Shown here: positions 19,448 to 29,258 of the stretch, piece by piece | Layout: each line of letters starts with the position of its first letter | How positions within the stretch are numbered: position 1 is the first letter of the stretch | Assembly (NCBI RefSeq): GCF_001012825.1 | Contig: NZ_LCZJ02000026.1 | Location: forward strand, 346,761 to 410,760 | Reading direction: 5' to 3' | Source: Paenibacillus etheri | GTDB taxonomy: Bacteria; Bacillota; Bacilli; Paenibacillales; Paenibacillaceae | DNA: 64,000 nt | Position numbers and translations under genes: made by a program | Notes under the pieces: model-generated | Database searches by the model: none | What the model saw: only the letters and a program-made list of their open reading frames with translations | Told to the model about the DNA's origin: nothing

Positions 19448-20560
19448 TTAGGCCAGATATGCAGCTACACGCTCCTTAAACTCTGGTGAAGGAAACATGC
19501 CCAGCTCTGAACGATAAGCAATCTCGAATTTCTCATAGAGGCGTGTGATCTTATCCTTATTACCGAGTTTGGCATATATATCAATCATTTGCTGGTTCAT
19601 CTCTTCATGAAGCGGATATAAGCTTAAGTACTTATCTAATCGTTGCTCCGCTTTATGCCAGTCCTGAGTAGCACAATCATTACTCACTAGCAAACGAGTC
19701 CAGGTTGTAAAATGCTTGCAATAAGCTTCCTCCAGCGATATTTTCCATAGATAAGGCTTCCCATCCAGCAGAGGCCCTTGATATAAGAAGCAAAGCCGCT
19801 CCATTTGCGTAGTGTTTTGTTTCCCTTCAGCCATTTCTAAATGAAACCTTTGGTAATCAAGAGCATCATAATTTTCATTTCCGGTCTCTAGCATATAACC
19901 ATCATTCATTTTGCGAATTTCCATGCCGAAGCCCTTTTCTTTCAACATTTTTTTCAAAATATATATCGTATTATACAGATTGGATGCCCCTCTCTCATCC
20001 TGCATATCCGGCCATAATAAATCCATTATTTTCCATTTACTGATATAACGACCTGCATTACATAGGAAATAAGCGAATAATTCCTCTGCTCTACGTGTTC
20101 GAAAGTGAATGGGCTTACCTTCTGAATCGCAAACTTCAAATCCACCAAAACACCTGATCATCGGGGCTGTTTTCTTTGGCTCTAGTATCACCACAGGTCT
20201 CATTCGTTTAACAAGTCGTTCAGTGACCCTATTGATCGCTTCGGGTGTTATCGGCTTAAGAATATAATCTAGTGCACTTACTTCGAACGCTTCCAGTGCA
20301 TAATTTTTGTAGGCGGTTGTAAATACAATTTCCGGTTGATGCATCAGCTTCTGAATTCTGCTCGCCAGCTCAATCCCGTTCATCTTTGGCATTTCTACAT
20401 CTATAAACACAACGTCAGGTTGTAAATCAGGTATACACTCCAGTGCCTCTAATGGATTAGAGAAGGCCCCGCTAATGGTATAATCTGAATTACGACCGAT
20501 CAGTACCTTCATCAAATTCAAAATTGGTTTCTCATCTTCCACAATCACTACACGAATCAT
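19448..20560 (-). CDS. Response regulator with winged-helix and BTAD domains
   Basis: 370 aa. Receiver domain 1-120 with acidic E8/D9, phospho-acceptor D54 (VVFIDVEMP), and Lys in YILKPITP. Then a winged-helix trans_reg_C-like domain (~130-225, MIRCFGGFEVCD to GYMLE) and a bacterial transcriptional activation domain (BTAD, ~225-370), the SARP-like layout. It overlaps the sensor kinase gene by four bases (ATGA), and GGAGGGAG lies just upstream, so the two form a two-component operon. Target genes are unknown; the giant SLH gene lies 150 bases downstream in the same direction. Confidence 0.85.
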   Translation of the reverse strand: MIRVVIVEDEKPILNLMKVLIGRNSDYTISGAFSNPLEALECIPDLQPDVVFIDVEMPKMNGIELASRIQKLMHQPEIVFTTAYKNYALEAFEVSALDYILKPITPEAINRVTERLVKRMRPVVILEPKKTAPMIRCFGGFEVCDSEGKPIHFRTRRAEELFAYFLCNAGRYISKWKIMDLLWPDMQDERGASNLYNTIYILKKMLKEKGFGMEIRKMNDGYMLETGNENYDALDYQRFHLEMAEGKQNTTQMERLCFLYQGPLLDGKPYLWKISLEEAYCKHFTTWTRLLVSNDCATQDWHKAEQRLDKYLSLYPLHEEMNQQMIDIYAKLGNKDKITRLYEKFEIAYRSELGMFPSPEFKERVAAYLA

Positions 20561-23500
20561 CGTGTTTCTCCCTCCATGCCCCCAAGGCTTGCTGGTAAAT
20601 ACATTGTTACTTTGGTCCCGAACCCAAGGTCGGAATGAATTGTAAGAGTGGCTCCGGGAATAGCGCTTATACGCTTTCGAATGTTATGGATACCGATACT
20701 GCCATCCAACTGCTCGTCTCCGGTTAATTGATATAGCAGATCATCTGGTATACCTATACCATCATCTTCGATAATAACCTTCATGTAGTTACCTCCTGCT
20801 TGAATCGTGAGCGAAACTCTGCCCTGACCCTCTTTTTCAAACAACCCATGTCTGATCGCATTTTCGACAAACGGCTGAATACATAAGGAAGGAATCTCCA
20901 CAGAACGTAGACCCTCATCCATTTTGAAAATAAAATCGAACCGCTCTCCAAACCGAGCTTTTTCGATCTCCACGTAGGCTTGAATTAGCTCTAACTCCCG
21001 GTGCAAAGGAACAACTAAAGTGGAACGGTCCATGTCGAGAATATAACGGATGTACTGACTTAACATGGATAACAAATAGGCGGCTTTCTCTCCATCTGTA
21101 TAACAGAAAGAGATCACACTACTCAGTGCGTTATACAGAAAATGAGGTTTAATTTGCGCTTGATGAAAAGCATATTCATTTCGGATAGCTTCCTGTATCG
21201 ATGTTTTCATTGCAATCAGCGTTTGAATTCTCGCAATCAGCGTTTCTCCATCAAATGGCTTGGTAATATAATCATTCGCCCCAGCCCTGAAGCCAAGTGC
21301 AATATCCGTTGGCGCATCTTTTACTGTAGCAAACAGAATAGGTAAATCCAGAATGGAGTAACGCACCCGCAAAGTTCGGCACAACTCAATTCCTGAAATA
21401 CCCGGCATCATGACATCTAATATGACTAGATCCACATTTGGGTATTGTTCCATTTTGTCCATTGCTTCATTAGCCGAAAACGCCGTAATTATATTGTAAT
21501 GATGCCGTCTTAAAATGTTCAGCAGAATATGGATATTTGAAGCTTCATCATCCACAATTAGGATCGTATATCCACTCTGATCTACAATATCAAGCGAGGT
21601 CTTCTCAAAATGCGCGTGCTGCCCCACCCCTGTAGCTGCTACTTCGCGGTAGCCTGGGATCCGCTCGATTTTGGGCAATGTGAAGATCATTCGAGTACCT
21701 TGGCCAATCTCAGACCAATCTACCCGAATCTCACCGCCCATCCGTTCGATGAGCTTCCTACTAATGTACAAACCAACGCCCATTCCTGTGTAGCCATCTT
21801 GCGGAAGAGGTTTATAGATCTGTTCAAAATATTCGAATATGGCTGTATGCATATCGGGGGATATCCCAGTTCCTGTATCTTCCACCGTGACTGACACCGT
21901 ATTTCCCTCTACATAAGCTTTTATCTGAATTAATCCTTTATCAGTATGCTTAATGGCATTGTGAACTAAATTGTACATTACCTGTCTTAGTCGGCTATCA
22001 TCCGCAAGCACCCAAACATCGGGGTCCACCTGGTTATCTAATCGCACAGATTTTCCCGCGAGCTCAAACTGCAATACATCAAATACAATTTGTGAAGCCA
22101 CTCTTAGATCAACCACTGTCTGCTGTAGTCGTAATTCTCCATGCTTCAAAAGACTAACATCAATCAAATCCTGAATAAGCATAGACAGCTTCGTAGAAGT
22201 ATCCTTAATTAACCAAAGATTCTGTTTCTGTATCGGATACAGATTATCTTCGCTATCTTCTAATAAAAAAGATGTCATATTCATAATGCCATGCAACGGA
22301 GTTTTGATCTCATGAGAAGTGTTCATCAGAAATTCATCTTTAAGCTGGTTCGAGATTAACAACTGACGGGACAGCGTTTCCGTCTTGTCATAGGTGTTTG
22401 AGAATCGCACAGCTAACATAATATTAATAAACACGATAAAACCTATAGCTCCGCATTTACCAACCATGTCAGTCTGAAGAATATTCTCGGAATAAAGACT
22501 CACATTTATAAAATACGTTAGTAACGAAATCGCTCCACCAATGAACAGAAACAATTCCTTCCGATCCGTCGTTTGACTCTGACTGCGAAGATATAAGTAT
22601 ATCATTCTCACTATAATTCCAAGCATAACGATGCCAAGGTAGGTTGCAAAAAGATATTTCATACGAATATGTACACTATAGGGTAGTATCAAAACGGATA
22701 TTAGGTACAGAAAAAATGGTGACAACACGATTCTCATTTTTTTATTAGACATCAACCGAGACTCTACCGAGAAAAAGAACATAATGATAATAATCCCACT
22801 GACAAACTGGCTTAATTCCAACATTTTATAAACTTTTTCAAATGGGAAAGTGGGCAGTAATCTCTGAAAAACTTTCTCCCCATACAGGGAATTATTCAAT
22901 GCGAGAAATAGCAAATATAAACCACTTAGTAAATAACCCTTCTCTCTACGTCCAACGAAATAGAAACTAAGATGATAAGCCCCAAACATGCCTAGTATCA
23001 TAATTATTCCAATGTCTGTCCCGATCTGAATACTGTTCACTTTTGTGATATCCACATGGACACCCAGAGGGATTGAATTCACAATCCCCCCGGTGATAAA
23101 GTTAAAGTTAGATACTTGTATTACAATTTCTATCTCTTGGGTATTAGAATGAAAAAACACCGTATACGGAGTATTTCCTGGCTTAAATGACTCGCTGACC
23201 GTTGAAGGAACCCCACTCTTTCCTTCCTGCTTCCCATTGATAAATAACTTTTGAGACATACGGATACTTCTTATTTTCAAACCAAGAATCTCATCCGAAT
23301 CTTTGACCAACACTTTAAGTCGATAGGTGCCAGCCCCTTTACGGTCCATCCCATCTTCTATGATCTTGCCTTTCCATGTGCCTGGGACAGTTAGATATGT
23401 AGATTTCTTATCTATACTTTGCTGAATCTCAGATGGACTCAGTAATTTATTCTCATAAAACTCCCATTCTCCGTCTAGATCAACCAGTCCCTGCTTCTCA

Positions 23501-23652
23501 AAGTCCCATCTCGACAAATCCAGTACGCCCTGCTTCGCCACCGGGGTCTCTTGGTCCTGAATCGTTGGGGAATATATATTTACTAATAGGGAAAAGGCAA
23601 GGATAAAAAACAACCCCATCCCGACTAATCCACGATATTTCATCGTTCTCAA
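20557..23652 (-). CDS. Hybrid sensor kinase with two kinase modules and a receiver
   Basis: 1031 aa. Order: membrane helix 9-28; outer domain ~35-205 of the sugar-binding-like type seen with 7TMR-DISM sensors; about seven membrane helices ~210-430; HisKA with FLMNTSHEIKTPLHGIMNM (~450); HATPase (DDSRLRQVMYNLVHNAIKH, GMGVGLYISRKL); receiver (ILIVDDEASN, VILDVMMPG, ITKPFDG, ~695-815); then a second, LytS/YesM-type His_kinase (AQIKPHFLYNALSSV) with its own HATPase (CIQPFVENAIRHGL, GSIGIHNIRKRI). TTG start with GAGAGGAG 8 bases upstream; an ATG three codons on is possible. It pairs with the downstream BTAD regulator. Confidence 0.9.
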   Translation of the reverse strand: MRTMKYRGLVGMGLFFILAFSLLVNIYSPTIQDQETPVAKQGVLDLSRWDFEKQGLVDLDGEWEFYENKLLSPSEIQQSIDKKSTYLTVPGTWKGKIIEDGMDRKGAGTYRLKVLVKDSDEILGLKIRSIRMSQKLFINGKQEGKSGVPSTVSESFKPGNTPYTVFFHSNTQEIEIVIQVSNFNFITGGIVNSIPLGVHVDITKVNSIQIGTDIGIIMILGMFGAYHLSFYFVGRREKGYLLSGLYLLFLALNNSLYGEKVFQRLLPTFPFEKVYKMLELSQFVSGIIIIMFFFSVESRLMSNKKMRIVLSPFFLYLISVLILPYSVHIRMKYLFATYLGIVMLGIIVRMIYLYLRSQSQTTDRKELFLFIGGAISLLTYFINVSLYSENILQTDMVGKCGAIGFIVFINIMLAVRFSNTYDKTETLSRQLLISNQLKDEFLMNTSHEIKTPLHGIMNMTSFLLEDSEDNLYPIQKQNLWLIKDTSTKLSMLIQDLIDVSLLKHGELRLQQTVVDLRVASQIVFDVLQFELAGKSVRLDNQVDPDVWVLADDSRLRQVMYNLVHNAIKHTDKGLIQIKAYVEGNTVSVTVEDTGTGISPDMHTAIFEYFEQIYKPLPQDGYTGMGVGLYISRKLIERMGGEIRVDWSEIGQGTRMIFTLPKIERIPGYREVAATGVGQHAHFEKTSLDIVDQSGYTILIVDDEASNIHILLNILRRHHYNIITAFSANEAMDKMEQYPNVDLVILDVMMPGISGIELCRTLRVRYSILDLPILFATVKDAPTDIALGFRAGANDYITKPFDGETLIARIQTLIAMKTSIQEAIRNEYAFHQAQIKPHFLYNALSSVISFCYTDGEKAAYLLSMLSQYIRYILDMDRSTLVVPLHRELELIQAYVEIEKARFGERFDFIFKMDEGLRSVEIPSLCIQPFVENAIRHGLFEKEGQGRVSLTIQAGGNYMKVIIEDDGIGIPDDLLYQLTGDEQLDGSIGIHNIRKRISAIPGATLTIHSDLGFGTKVTMYLPASLGGMEGETR

Positions 23653-23703
23653 CCTTCAGGCTCCTCTCTATGCGAGTAATTCTACAATTCTACCCCGCTG
23701 CTC

Positions 23704-24618
23704 TCACAAAAATCTCTCAAAGTCCCGCCTGTAAGTTACTTCCAGACAAACCTTACCTATCCACCCGAGCATCTCCAGCCCAAGCCGTACACGAATGTCT
23801 TCGGCATTCTCTGTTAAATAAAGGGCGTAAGCCTTTATGATCGGCGTGTCCAACTCACATTGAAGTTGAAATAGCTTCTGTTGATCGAGATAATGCTGTG
23901 CTATAGATCGTGGTAGAAATCCAAAGCCTGCTCCTAGTAGCAGCATGTCCAGCATAATCATCGAGTGATCGGTCTGAACTATAGGCACATAGCCCGCTCC
24001 AACGATACTAGTAAACCATTCCGGAAACGGACCTCCCCATTCTAAATGACAATACTCCCGCTGAAAAAAATCCCCCCTGCTTATAGGCGTTTCTCTTAAT
24101 TGTGTGGAGACCAGAATAATCTCATCATCAAACAGGAGGTGTCTGGTCACTTTAGGGTGTTCCGGCGGGTCATATTTAATAGCAACCTGGACTATTCCAT
24201 CCAGCAAAAGATCACGGATCATATAGCTAGAATCAATATAACTTAGGAATTTGATGGCTACCTTGGGATGATCACGTCTAAATGAAAGAATATGCTGCAG
24301 GTAATAATAATGCCATACGGACCCGGGTCCACTCAAAATGATGTAGTTCTCCAGTTCTTCGGATAGAGTCACTTTACTCTCTTCAAACAAACGAAGCATC
24401 CGCTCAGCATATGGGACAAAAGATATCCCTGCCTGCGTCAAGCTAACATTCCGGTTATCACGTATAAGGAGCACCTTGCCCACGGAGTTTTCTAAAGCTT
24501 TTATTCTTGCGGTAACGGCGGACTGGGAGATATGTAGATGTTCTGATGCCTTAGTGAAATTTCGAATTCTGCATACCGCCAAAAAAGCTTCTAATTGAGA
24601 TAAGTCTATGGATAACAC
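23704..24618 (-). CDS. LysR-family transcriptional regulator
   Basis: 304 aa. N-terminal winged helix (LSQLEAFLAVCRIRNFTKAS, then HISQSAVTARIKALE), linker helix and a two-lobed periplasmic-binding-like effector domain ending near the C-terminus. Divergent from the GNAT-ROK operon, with a 115-base gap, which suggests it may control that operon. GTG start; the best ribosome site (AGAGGG) touches this codon and is 9 bases from an in-frame ATA four codons on, so the real start is uncertain. A stop lies two codons upstream. Confidence 0.85.
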   Translation of the reverse strand: MLSIDLSQLEAFLAVCRIRNFTKASEHLHISQSAVTARIKALENSVGKVLLIRDNRNVSLTQAGISFVPYAERMLRLFEESKVTLSEELENYIILSGPGSVWHYYYLQHILSFRRDHPKVAIKFLSYIDSSYMIRDLLLDGIVQVAIKYDPPEHPKVTRHLLFDDEIILVSTQLRETPISRGDFFQREYCHLEWGGPFPEWFTSIVGAGYVPIVQTDHSMIMLDMLLLGAGFGFLPRSIAQHYLDQQKLFQLQCELDTPIIKAYALYLTENAEDIRVRLGLEMLGWIGKVCLEVTYRRDFERFL

Positions 24619-24664
24619 CCTCTATGATTCAAAATATTAATGATTACGATCTATAAAATTCGTT

Positions 24665-24681
24665 ATACAAATTATATGTAT
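24665..24681. promoter_or_regulatory. Candidate LysR-type operator
   Basis: Interrupted palindrome ATACA-N7-TGTAT in the LysR/GNAT divergent gap, the place where LysR proteins usually bind. Short and AT-rich, so weak support. Confidence 0.3.
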
Positions 24682-24733
24682 TCAGTTATGATTTCGCTAT
24701 ATTTTTAAACTTATAAGTGCTGGAGGAATTTAT

Positions 24734-25243
24734 ATGGTTAGCAATGTCAGAATCGAACAATTATTTACGATTAAAGAATCTATTGATGAGCTTTCAAAGC
24801 TTCTAATACAGGTGGTGGAGGATGGGGCCTCCATTGGTTTTTTACCACCCTTAGATCCTTCAGACTCTACATTATATTGGCAGAATGTCTTGGCTGCCGA
24901 TGTAATCCTTTTTGTCGCAACAATGAATGATATTATCGTGGGAAGTGTACAACTACATTTAAGCACAAAAGCAAACGGAACTCACCGAGCCGAAATCGCA
25001 AAGCTAATGACACACCCTAATTATCGTCGAAATGGTATTGCTCGTTCTCTTATGGAAAAGGCTGAAGAGAGAGCTACGCAGGAAGAACGATCGTTATTAG
25101 TGCTAGATACAAGAGAAGGTGACCCTTCCAACCTCCTTTATACTTCAATGGGCTACATACAAGCTGGACGTATTCCGAGCTATGCAATATCAGCAAATGG
25201 TGAATTACATGCGACGATTTTTTATTATAAAGTTATTGGCTAG
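24734..25243 (+). CDS. GNAT-family N-acetyltransferase
   Basis: 169 aa. The GNAT fold is seen in ILFVATMNDIIVGSVQL (beta strands), HRAEIAKLMTHPNYRRNGIA with acetyl-CoA loop R-R-N-G-I-A, and LDTREGDPSNLLYTSMGYIQ near the end. GGAGGAA lies 5-6 bases before the ATG. It is the first gene of a plus-strand operon with a ROK regulator, a sugar O-acetyltransferase and an MFS transporter. Substrate unknown; resistance-type acetylation of a small amine is possible. Confidence 0.85.
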   Translation: MVSNVRIEQLFTIKESIDELSKLLIQVVEDGASIGFLPPLDPSDSTLYWQNVLAADVILFVATMNDIIVGSVQLHLSTKANGTHRAEIAKLMTHPNYRRNGIARSLMEKAEERATQEERSLLVLDTREGDPSNLLYTSMGYIQAGRIPSYAISANGELHATIFYYKVIG

Positions 25244-25266
25244 ACATTTATAAAACACCAAGTTAT

Positions 25267-25281
25267 AGTATTGATAATACT
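25267..25281. promoter_or_regulatory. Short palindrome before the ROK gene
   Basis: AGTATT-GAT-AATACT, perfect 6-bp arms, 29 bases before the proposed ROK start. It could be an autoregulatory operator; support is weak. Confidence 0.25.
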
Positions 25282-25309
25282 TTTAATAACCATTTTCAAA
25301 AGTCTAGAG

Positions 25310-26350
25310 GTGAATAAAATAAACCAAATCGCAAACAATTCTATTCGTGTTAAAAAGATAAATCAGGAGCTTATCAAGCAAGCCTTAAAGTCGATGAAAG
25401 AAGGAACCAAATCAACGATTGCTACCGCCACCGGGTTAAGTATTGCCACCTGCGGAAATATTCTGAATGAACTTATGGAGACAGGTGAAGTCATTGAGAC
25501 TGAGCTGGAGCCTTCGAATGGAGGTCGGCCGGCCCGAAGATTCATCTATAATGTCGATTTCTCCTACATCGCATGCATCTATGCCAAGATTGAAGATGGA
25601 CTCCAATCCTTAACCTATGCAGTAACAAATTCCGTTGGCGAACGTGTAGATGATGGATGTATCAAAGCTGAGAGTATTGACGCTACAACCATTGATCATT
25701 TAATAGGCACACTAATCCAAGCCTATAACAATATCAAAGCCGTTGGTATTGGTATCCCGGGACTAGTTCATCGAGGTGTCATCAATATTTGTGATATCAA
25801 GACTTTAATTCATGCCCCCTTAGAGTCACTCCTCAGAGAGAAATACGAGGTTGAAGTCACCGTCGAAAATGATATGAATCTAACCGTTTACGGATTCTAT
25901 AAACAGCAGGATTATGAAGAGGATAAGACCATCGCCGTAGTGACCTTTATCAAAGGAGCCTTTCCAGGTGCAGGGATGATGATCGACGGGCATATCCACA
26001 AAGGCAATACTAGATTCGCGGGTGAAGTCTCATTTTTACCGTTTGGAATCTCGCGTGAGGAGCAATTTACTCGTTTGGGACAGACAGAAACGTTTATCCC
26101 GTTGGCAGCTCATACCATCGCCTCATTAACGGCAGTTATTAACCCTGAGACAATAGCGCTCACAGGTGAACAAGTTAGACAAGAGGATGTGCCACATATC
26201 TATCAAAATTGTCTGGCATTCATTCCAGAAGAGCATATGCCTCACCTAATTGTGCTGGATCACCCTGATGATTATTACATGAACGGATTAATTGCGATCA
26301 CGCTGGAAAGCTTGACCTATTCGTTGCAGCTGGTTGAGAAGCGGCGGTAA
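25310..26350 (+). CDS. ROK-family protein with N-terminal winged helix
   Basis: About 346 aa from GTG 25310 (an open frame continues upstream to a TTG at 25271). Winged helix ~20-80 (STIATATGLSIATCGNILNE), then the ROK/actin-like domain with GIGIPGLV, VENDMNLTVYGFY and GEVSFLPFG. The zinc-binding CxCGxxGC of most ROK proteins is absent, so this is a degenerate, probably regulatory member. Start is uncertain: AGAGGTG touches the GTG and sits 6 bases before an in-frame ATA. It probably regulates the acetyltransferase and transporter downstream in response to a sugar. Confidence 0.8.
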   Translation: MNKINQIANNSIRVKKINQELIKQALKSMKEGTKSTIATATGLSIATCGNILNELMETGEVIETELEPSNGGRPARRFIYNVDFSYIACIYAKIEDGLQSLTYAVTNSVGERVDDGCIKAESIDATTIDHLIGTLIQAYNNIKAVGIGIPGLVHRGVINICDIKTLIHAPLESLLREKYEVEVTVENDMNLTVYGFYKQQDYEEDKTIAVVTFIKGAFPGAGMMIDGHIHKGNTRFAGEVSFLPFGISREEQFTRLGQTETFIPLAAHTIASLTAVINPETIALTGEQVRQEDVPHIYQNCLAFIPEEHMPHLIVLDHPDDYYMNGLIAITLESLTYSLQLVEKRR

Positions 26351-26420
26351 GTATTTTTTATTACCCCTAGCATTTGCATCATGGATCTAAAACCAACAAG
26401 AACTTCAGGAGGAATTACGA

Positions 26421-27038
26421 ATGGCTACAAACAAAGAGAATATGATTGCAGGAAAGCTTTACATGGCTGGTGGAGAAGAATTAGCTAGAGACAGTAAAAG
26501 ATCTAGAATGCTCACTCGTTTATTTAACAATACGACGGAAGAACAAGGCGAATATAGAGTAGAATTACTTAAGCAATTATTCGAGTCTACGGGTGAATCA
26601 TTGCATGTTGAGCCGCCTTTCCGCTGTGATTATGGCAGCAATATTACCGTCGGAAATAACTTTTACGCCAATTTCGACTGCATTATCCTTGACGTAGCAA
26701 AAGTAACGATAGGTGAGAATGTTCTCTTTGGACCCAGAGTAAGCGTATATACCGCTGGCCATCCCATTGATGCGGACGTTCGTATTAGTATGCTTGAATT
26801 CGGTACACCGATTACGATTGGAAACAATGTGTGGGTTGGCGGAAACGCGGTAATCAATCCCGGGGTAAATATCGGCAACAATGTAATCATCGGCGCAGGT
26901 TCAGTAGTGACTAAAGATATCCCTGACAATGTAATCGCTGTGGGGAATCCTTGCAGAGTGCTAAGAGAAATTACGGAGGACGATAAACAACACTGGGAAA
27001 AGCTTAAAGAAGAGTACTACAAAGACACCGAGCAATAA
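26421..27038 (+). CDS. Sugar O-acetyltransferase (maltose/galactoside type)
   Basis: 205 aa. N-terminal Mac domain (ENMIAGKLYMAGGEELARDS) and a left-handed beta-helix of hexapeptide repeats (~65-185), with the catalytic His in VYTAGHPID and the acetyl-CoA region NNVWVGGNAVINPGVNIG, VIIGAGSVVTKDIP, VGNPCRVLREI. This is the LacA/Maa family, which acetylates sugars, perhaps to detoxify non-metabolised ones. AGGAGG lies 8 bases before the ATG. Between the ROK regulator and MFS transporter, consistent with a sugar-handling operon. Confidence 0.9.
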   Translation: MATNKENMIAGKLYMAGGEELARDSKRSRMLTRLFNNTTEEQGEYRVELLKQLFESTGESLHVEPPFRCDYGSNITVGNNFYANFDCIILDVAKVTIGENVLFGPRVSVYTAGHPIDADVRISMLEFGTPITIGNNVWVGGNAVINPGVNIGNNVIIGAGSVVTKDIPDNVIAVGNPCRVLREITEDDKQHWEKLKEEYYKDTEQ

Positions 27039-27065
27039 AGATACCCGATTCTGGAGGTTCTCACG

Positions 27066-28304
27066 TTGAAAAAGCGCTTTGGCGGATTTAATAAGGTTTA
27101 TGCCATGCAATTGGCAACGATTTTTTTGGGGTTTATTGTGTTTGGGATATCAGAAAACATTAAAGGGCCAGCCATTCCAAGAATTCAGTTTGACTTCAAT
27201 TTGGATGAAAAGCAGCTAGGTACCCTTTTATCCCTAAACGCTCTAGGTTATTTAATCGCCTGTTCCTTTACAGCTGTATTGGTTCGTAAGTGGGGGATCA
27301 AGGCTGTCAGTATTATTGCTTTCGCATCCATGATATTCTCTGGGGTTCTAATTTACATCTCACATAGCTATCCTCTCTTCTCGGCTTCATACTTCCTAAT
27401 GTATATTGGAAACGGAATGCTTGAGATTGGGCTTGCCATTCTGGGAGCACGTATTTTCGTTAAAAATACCGGGACCATGATGAACTTATCCCATTTCTTT
27501 TACGGGTTTAGTTCAACGTTAGCTCCCCTACTGGCAACAGGGCTGATGACGGTAAGTATATTCGGTCATACTCTGGATTGGCGCGAAATGTATCTAGTAA
27601 TGCTTAGCCTTTCTTTACTGCCTATTCTATTTGCCTTACGGAGTACGTTTCCGGGTGACGATCTTCCATATGAGGACCGTATTCCCTTAAAAACGCTTGT
27701 CCGAGATCCTGCTTTATGGCTAATGGTTCTTATCCTTTCCTTCGGAGTAGTGTCGGAGCTTGCCGTAGGCGGATGGCTCGTAAATTTCCTTGAAAAAGCA
27801 TACCTGTGGGATACGGTTACTGCTTCTGGGATGCTGTCGACCTTCTTTCTCTGCTTCTCGTTAGCAAGACTCCTGCTCGGACCCGTTACTGATAAAATTG
27901 GATTTAACCTATCGCTTATCATATTTTCAGCCTTCTCTGCCCTGTGTACATTTGCCGCAATTTTGGGTGGAGAAAAGCTCGCCTTTCTATTCGCCGCAGC
28001 AGGCATCGGGATTGCGATGATTTATCCAACGGTTATGGCTTTTATCGCAAAGAGATATCCGCATGGTAGCGACACCGCCATCACATTTACAGTCACGTTA
28101 ATGGGAGTGGGTAGCGTAATCGGCAACTATGCTATAGGTGCTGTGATCGAATGTGTGAAGCTGCTTTACGGCGCGGAGACACAAACAGGCTTGCTACGCG
28201 GACTTCAAGCCGGTTATGGTTTTATCGGATTATGTGCGGCGATATGTGCAATATCCGGTTGTGTGCTATATCGTTATTTACATCGCCGCCAAGAACTTAT
28301 CTAA
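27066..28304 (+). CDS. MFS transporter (sugar-type)
   Basis: 412 aa with about 12 membrane helices. The start is TTG 27066 with GGAGG 8 bases upstream. The layout IFLGFIVFGISENIKGPAIP then LGTLLSLNALGYLIACSF resembles FucP/sugar-type MFS proteins; the loop after helix 2 reads VRKWGIK, a shortened version of the MFS motif A. It ends the operon and a strong terminator follows. Substrate unknown; a sugar is inferred from the ROK and acetyltransferase neighbours. A deletion remnant of a close copy lies at 53184-53257. Confidence 0.85.
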   Translation: MKKRFGGFNKVYAMQLATIFLGFIVFGISENIKGPAIPRIQFDFNLDEKQLGTLLSLNALGYLIACSFTAVLVRKWGIKAVSIIAFASMIFSGVLIYISHSYPLFSASYFLMYIGNGMLEIGLAILGARIFVKNTGTMMNLSHFFYGFSSTLAPLLATGLMTVSIFGHTLDWREMYLVMLSLSLLPILFALRSTFPGDDLPYEDRIPLKTLVRDPALWLMVLILSFGVVSELAVGGWLVNFLEKAYLWDTVTASGMLSTFFLCFSLARLLLGPVTDKIGFNLSLIIFSAFSALCTFAAILGGEKLAFLFAAAGIGIAMIYPTVMAFIAKRYPHGSDTAITFTVTLMGVGSVIGNYAIGAVIECVKLLYGAETQTGLLRGLQAGYGFIGLCAAICAISGCVLYRYLHRRQELI

Positions 28305-28321
28305 CCTCATCTATATTACTT

Positions 28322-28354
28322 AAAAAACCTGTCGATTTAATCGGCAGGTTTTTT
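28322..28354 (+). terminator. Intrinsic terminator of the GNAT-MFS operon
   Basis: Stem AAAAAACCTG.CGAT / ATCG.CAGGTTTTTT. A and T runs flank it, so it can also act on the minus strand. Confidence 0.85.
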
Positions 28355-28419
28355 GTTGAATCATAGAGTTTCCTTATCCGTGCTGCACCGAACGGTGACC
28401 AAGATCATCAGTTGATGGA

Positions 28420-29178
28420 CTAAGCGATCTGCAGCCCACTCATCAGCTCCCGCATTTTTCTAACAATTTGCTCCTCTTCATTGCTCACCTTTTCCGTTGC
28501 CAATTCACCAAGCTCTGTGTGTTCTCCAACACAAACCGAATGAGCAGAATGTCTAAACATTTCTATATCGTTAGCATCGTTACCAAAAGCGATAAATTGC
28601 TGCGGTTCTATGCCTAATTGTTGTAATCCTGTCCATTTATTTATGCCTTTAGGGCTAATATCTATAATGTCCTCTTGACCATGTCTATAAATCACAACAG
28701 GTAGACTATGTAGCTGATCTAATAATTGTTCCCCGTTTAGGCTACTCAAAATAACTATTTTCACAAGCTCATCCAGCTCAGATGGACTTACATTTTTGGC
28801 GCGTTGTTCTGGATCTACATTTCTTCGAATGGGATGATCATCAGAACCCGAATATGCATAGTCCCAGTGACTATCAATCAAATAAGTTGCATCAAATTCT
28901 TGAATCAAATTCAGGATGTTCTCCGCAGTCTGCGGGTCAAAATGTATCGTCGAAATAACCTTCCCATCCTTTGCAATAAACGCGCCATTCCCACCTACCA
29001 TCGGATAATGATGCATATGGGCAGGTAACACAGGTAATAAATCACGAATAGGCCGGGCTGACGCAAAGATGACCTCATGACCCTTTTCAATAAGTTCATC
29101 CAAGGCTTGTACGATTCGTTCACTCAAAGGTTTGCCGCTAAAACATATGGTTCCATCTAAATCAAAAATAAATTTCAT
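28420..29178 (-). CDS. HAD-IIB (Cof-like) phosphatase
   Basis: 252 aa. Motif I FIFDLDGTICFSG, motif II VIFASARPIRD, motif III Lys in KGINKWTGL, motif IV FGNDANDIEMFRHS, and an alpha/beta cap between II and III. Cof-type enzymes dephosphorylate sugar phosphates or cofactor precursors. GGGGAGG lies 9 bases before the ATG. It is divergent from the Crp/Fnr gene, with an 80-base gap. Cytosolic. Exact substrate cannot be told. Confidence 0.88.
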   Translation of the reverse strand: MKFIFDLDGTICFSGKPLSERIVQALDELIEKGHEVIFASARPIRDLLPVLPAHMHHYPMVGGNGAFIAKDGKVISTIHFDPQTAENILNLIQEFDATYLIDSHWDYAYSGSDDHPIRRNVDPEQRAKNVSPSELDELVKIVILSSLNGEQLLDQLHSLPVVIYRHGQEDIIDISPKGINKWTGLQQLGIEPQQFIAFGNDANDIEMFRHSAHSVCVGEHTELGELATEKVSNEEEQIVRKMRELMSGLQIA

Positions 29179-29258
29179 AGTCTATATCCTCCCCTTTTTC
29201 TCTATAATAACGAGTTCGTATATAATAGAAAGGACCGATGTCCAAAAAGGAGTACGCA

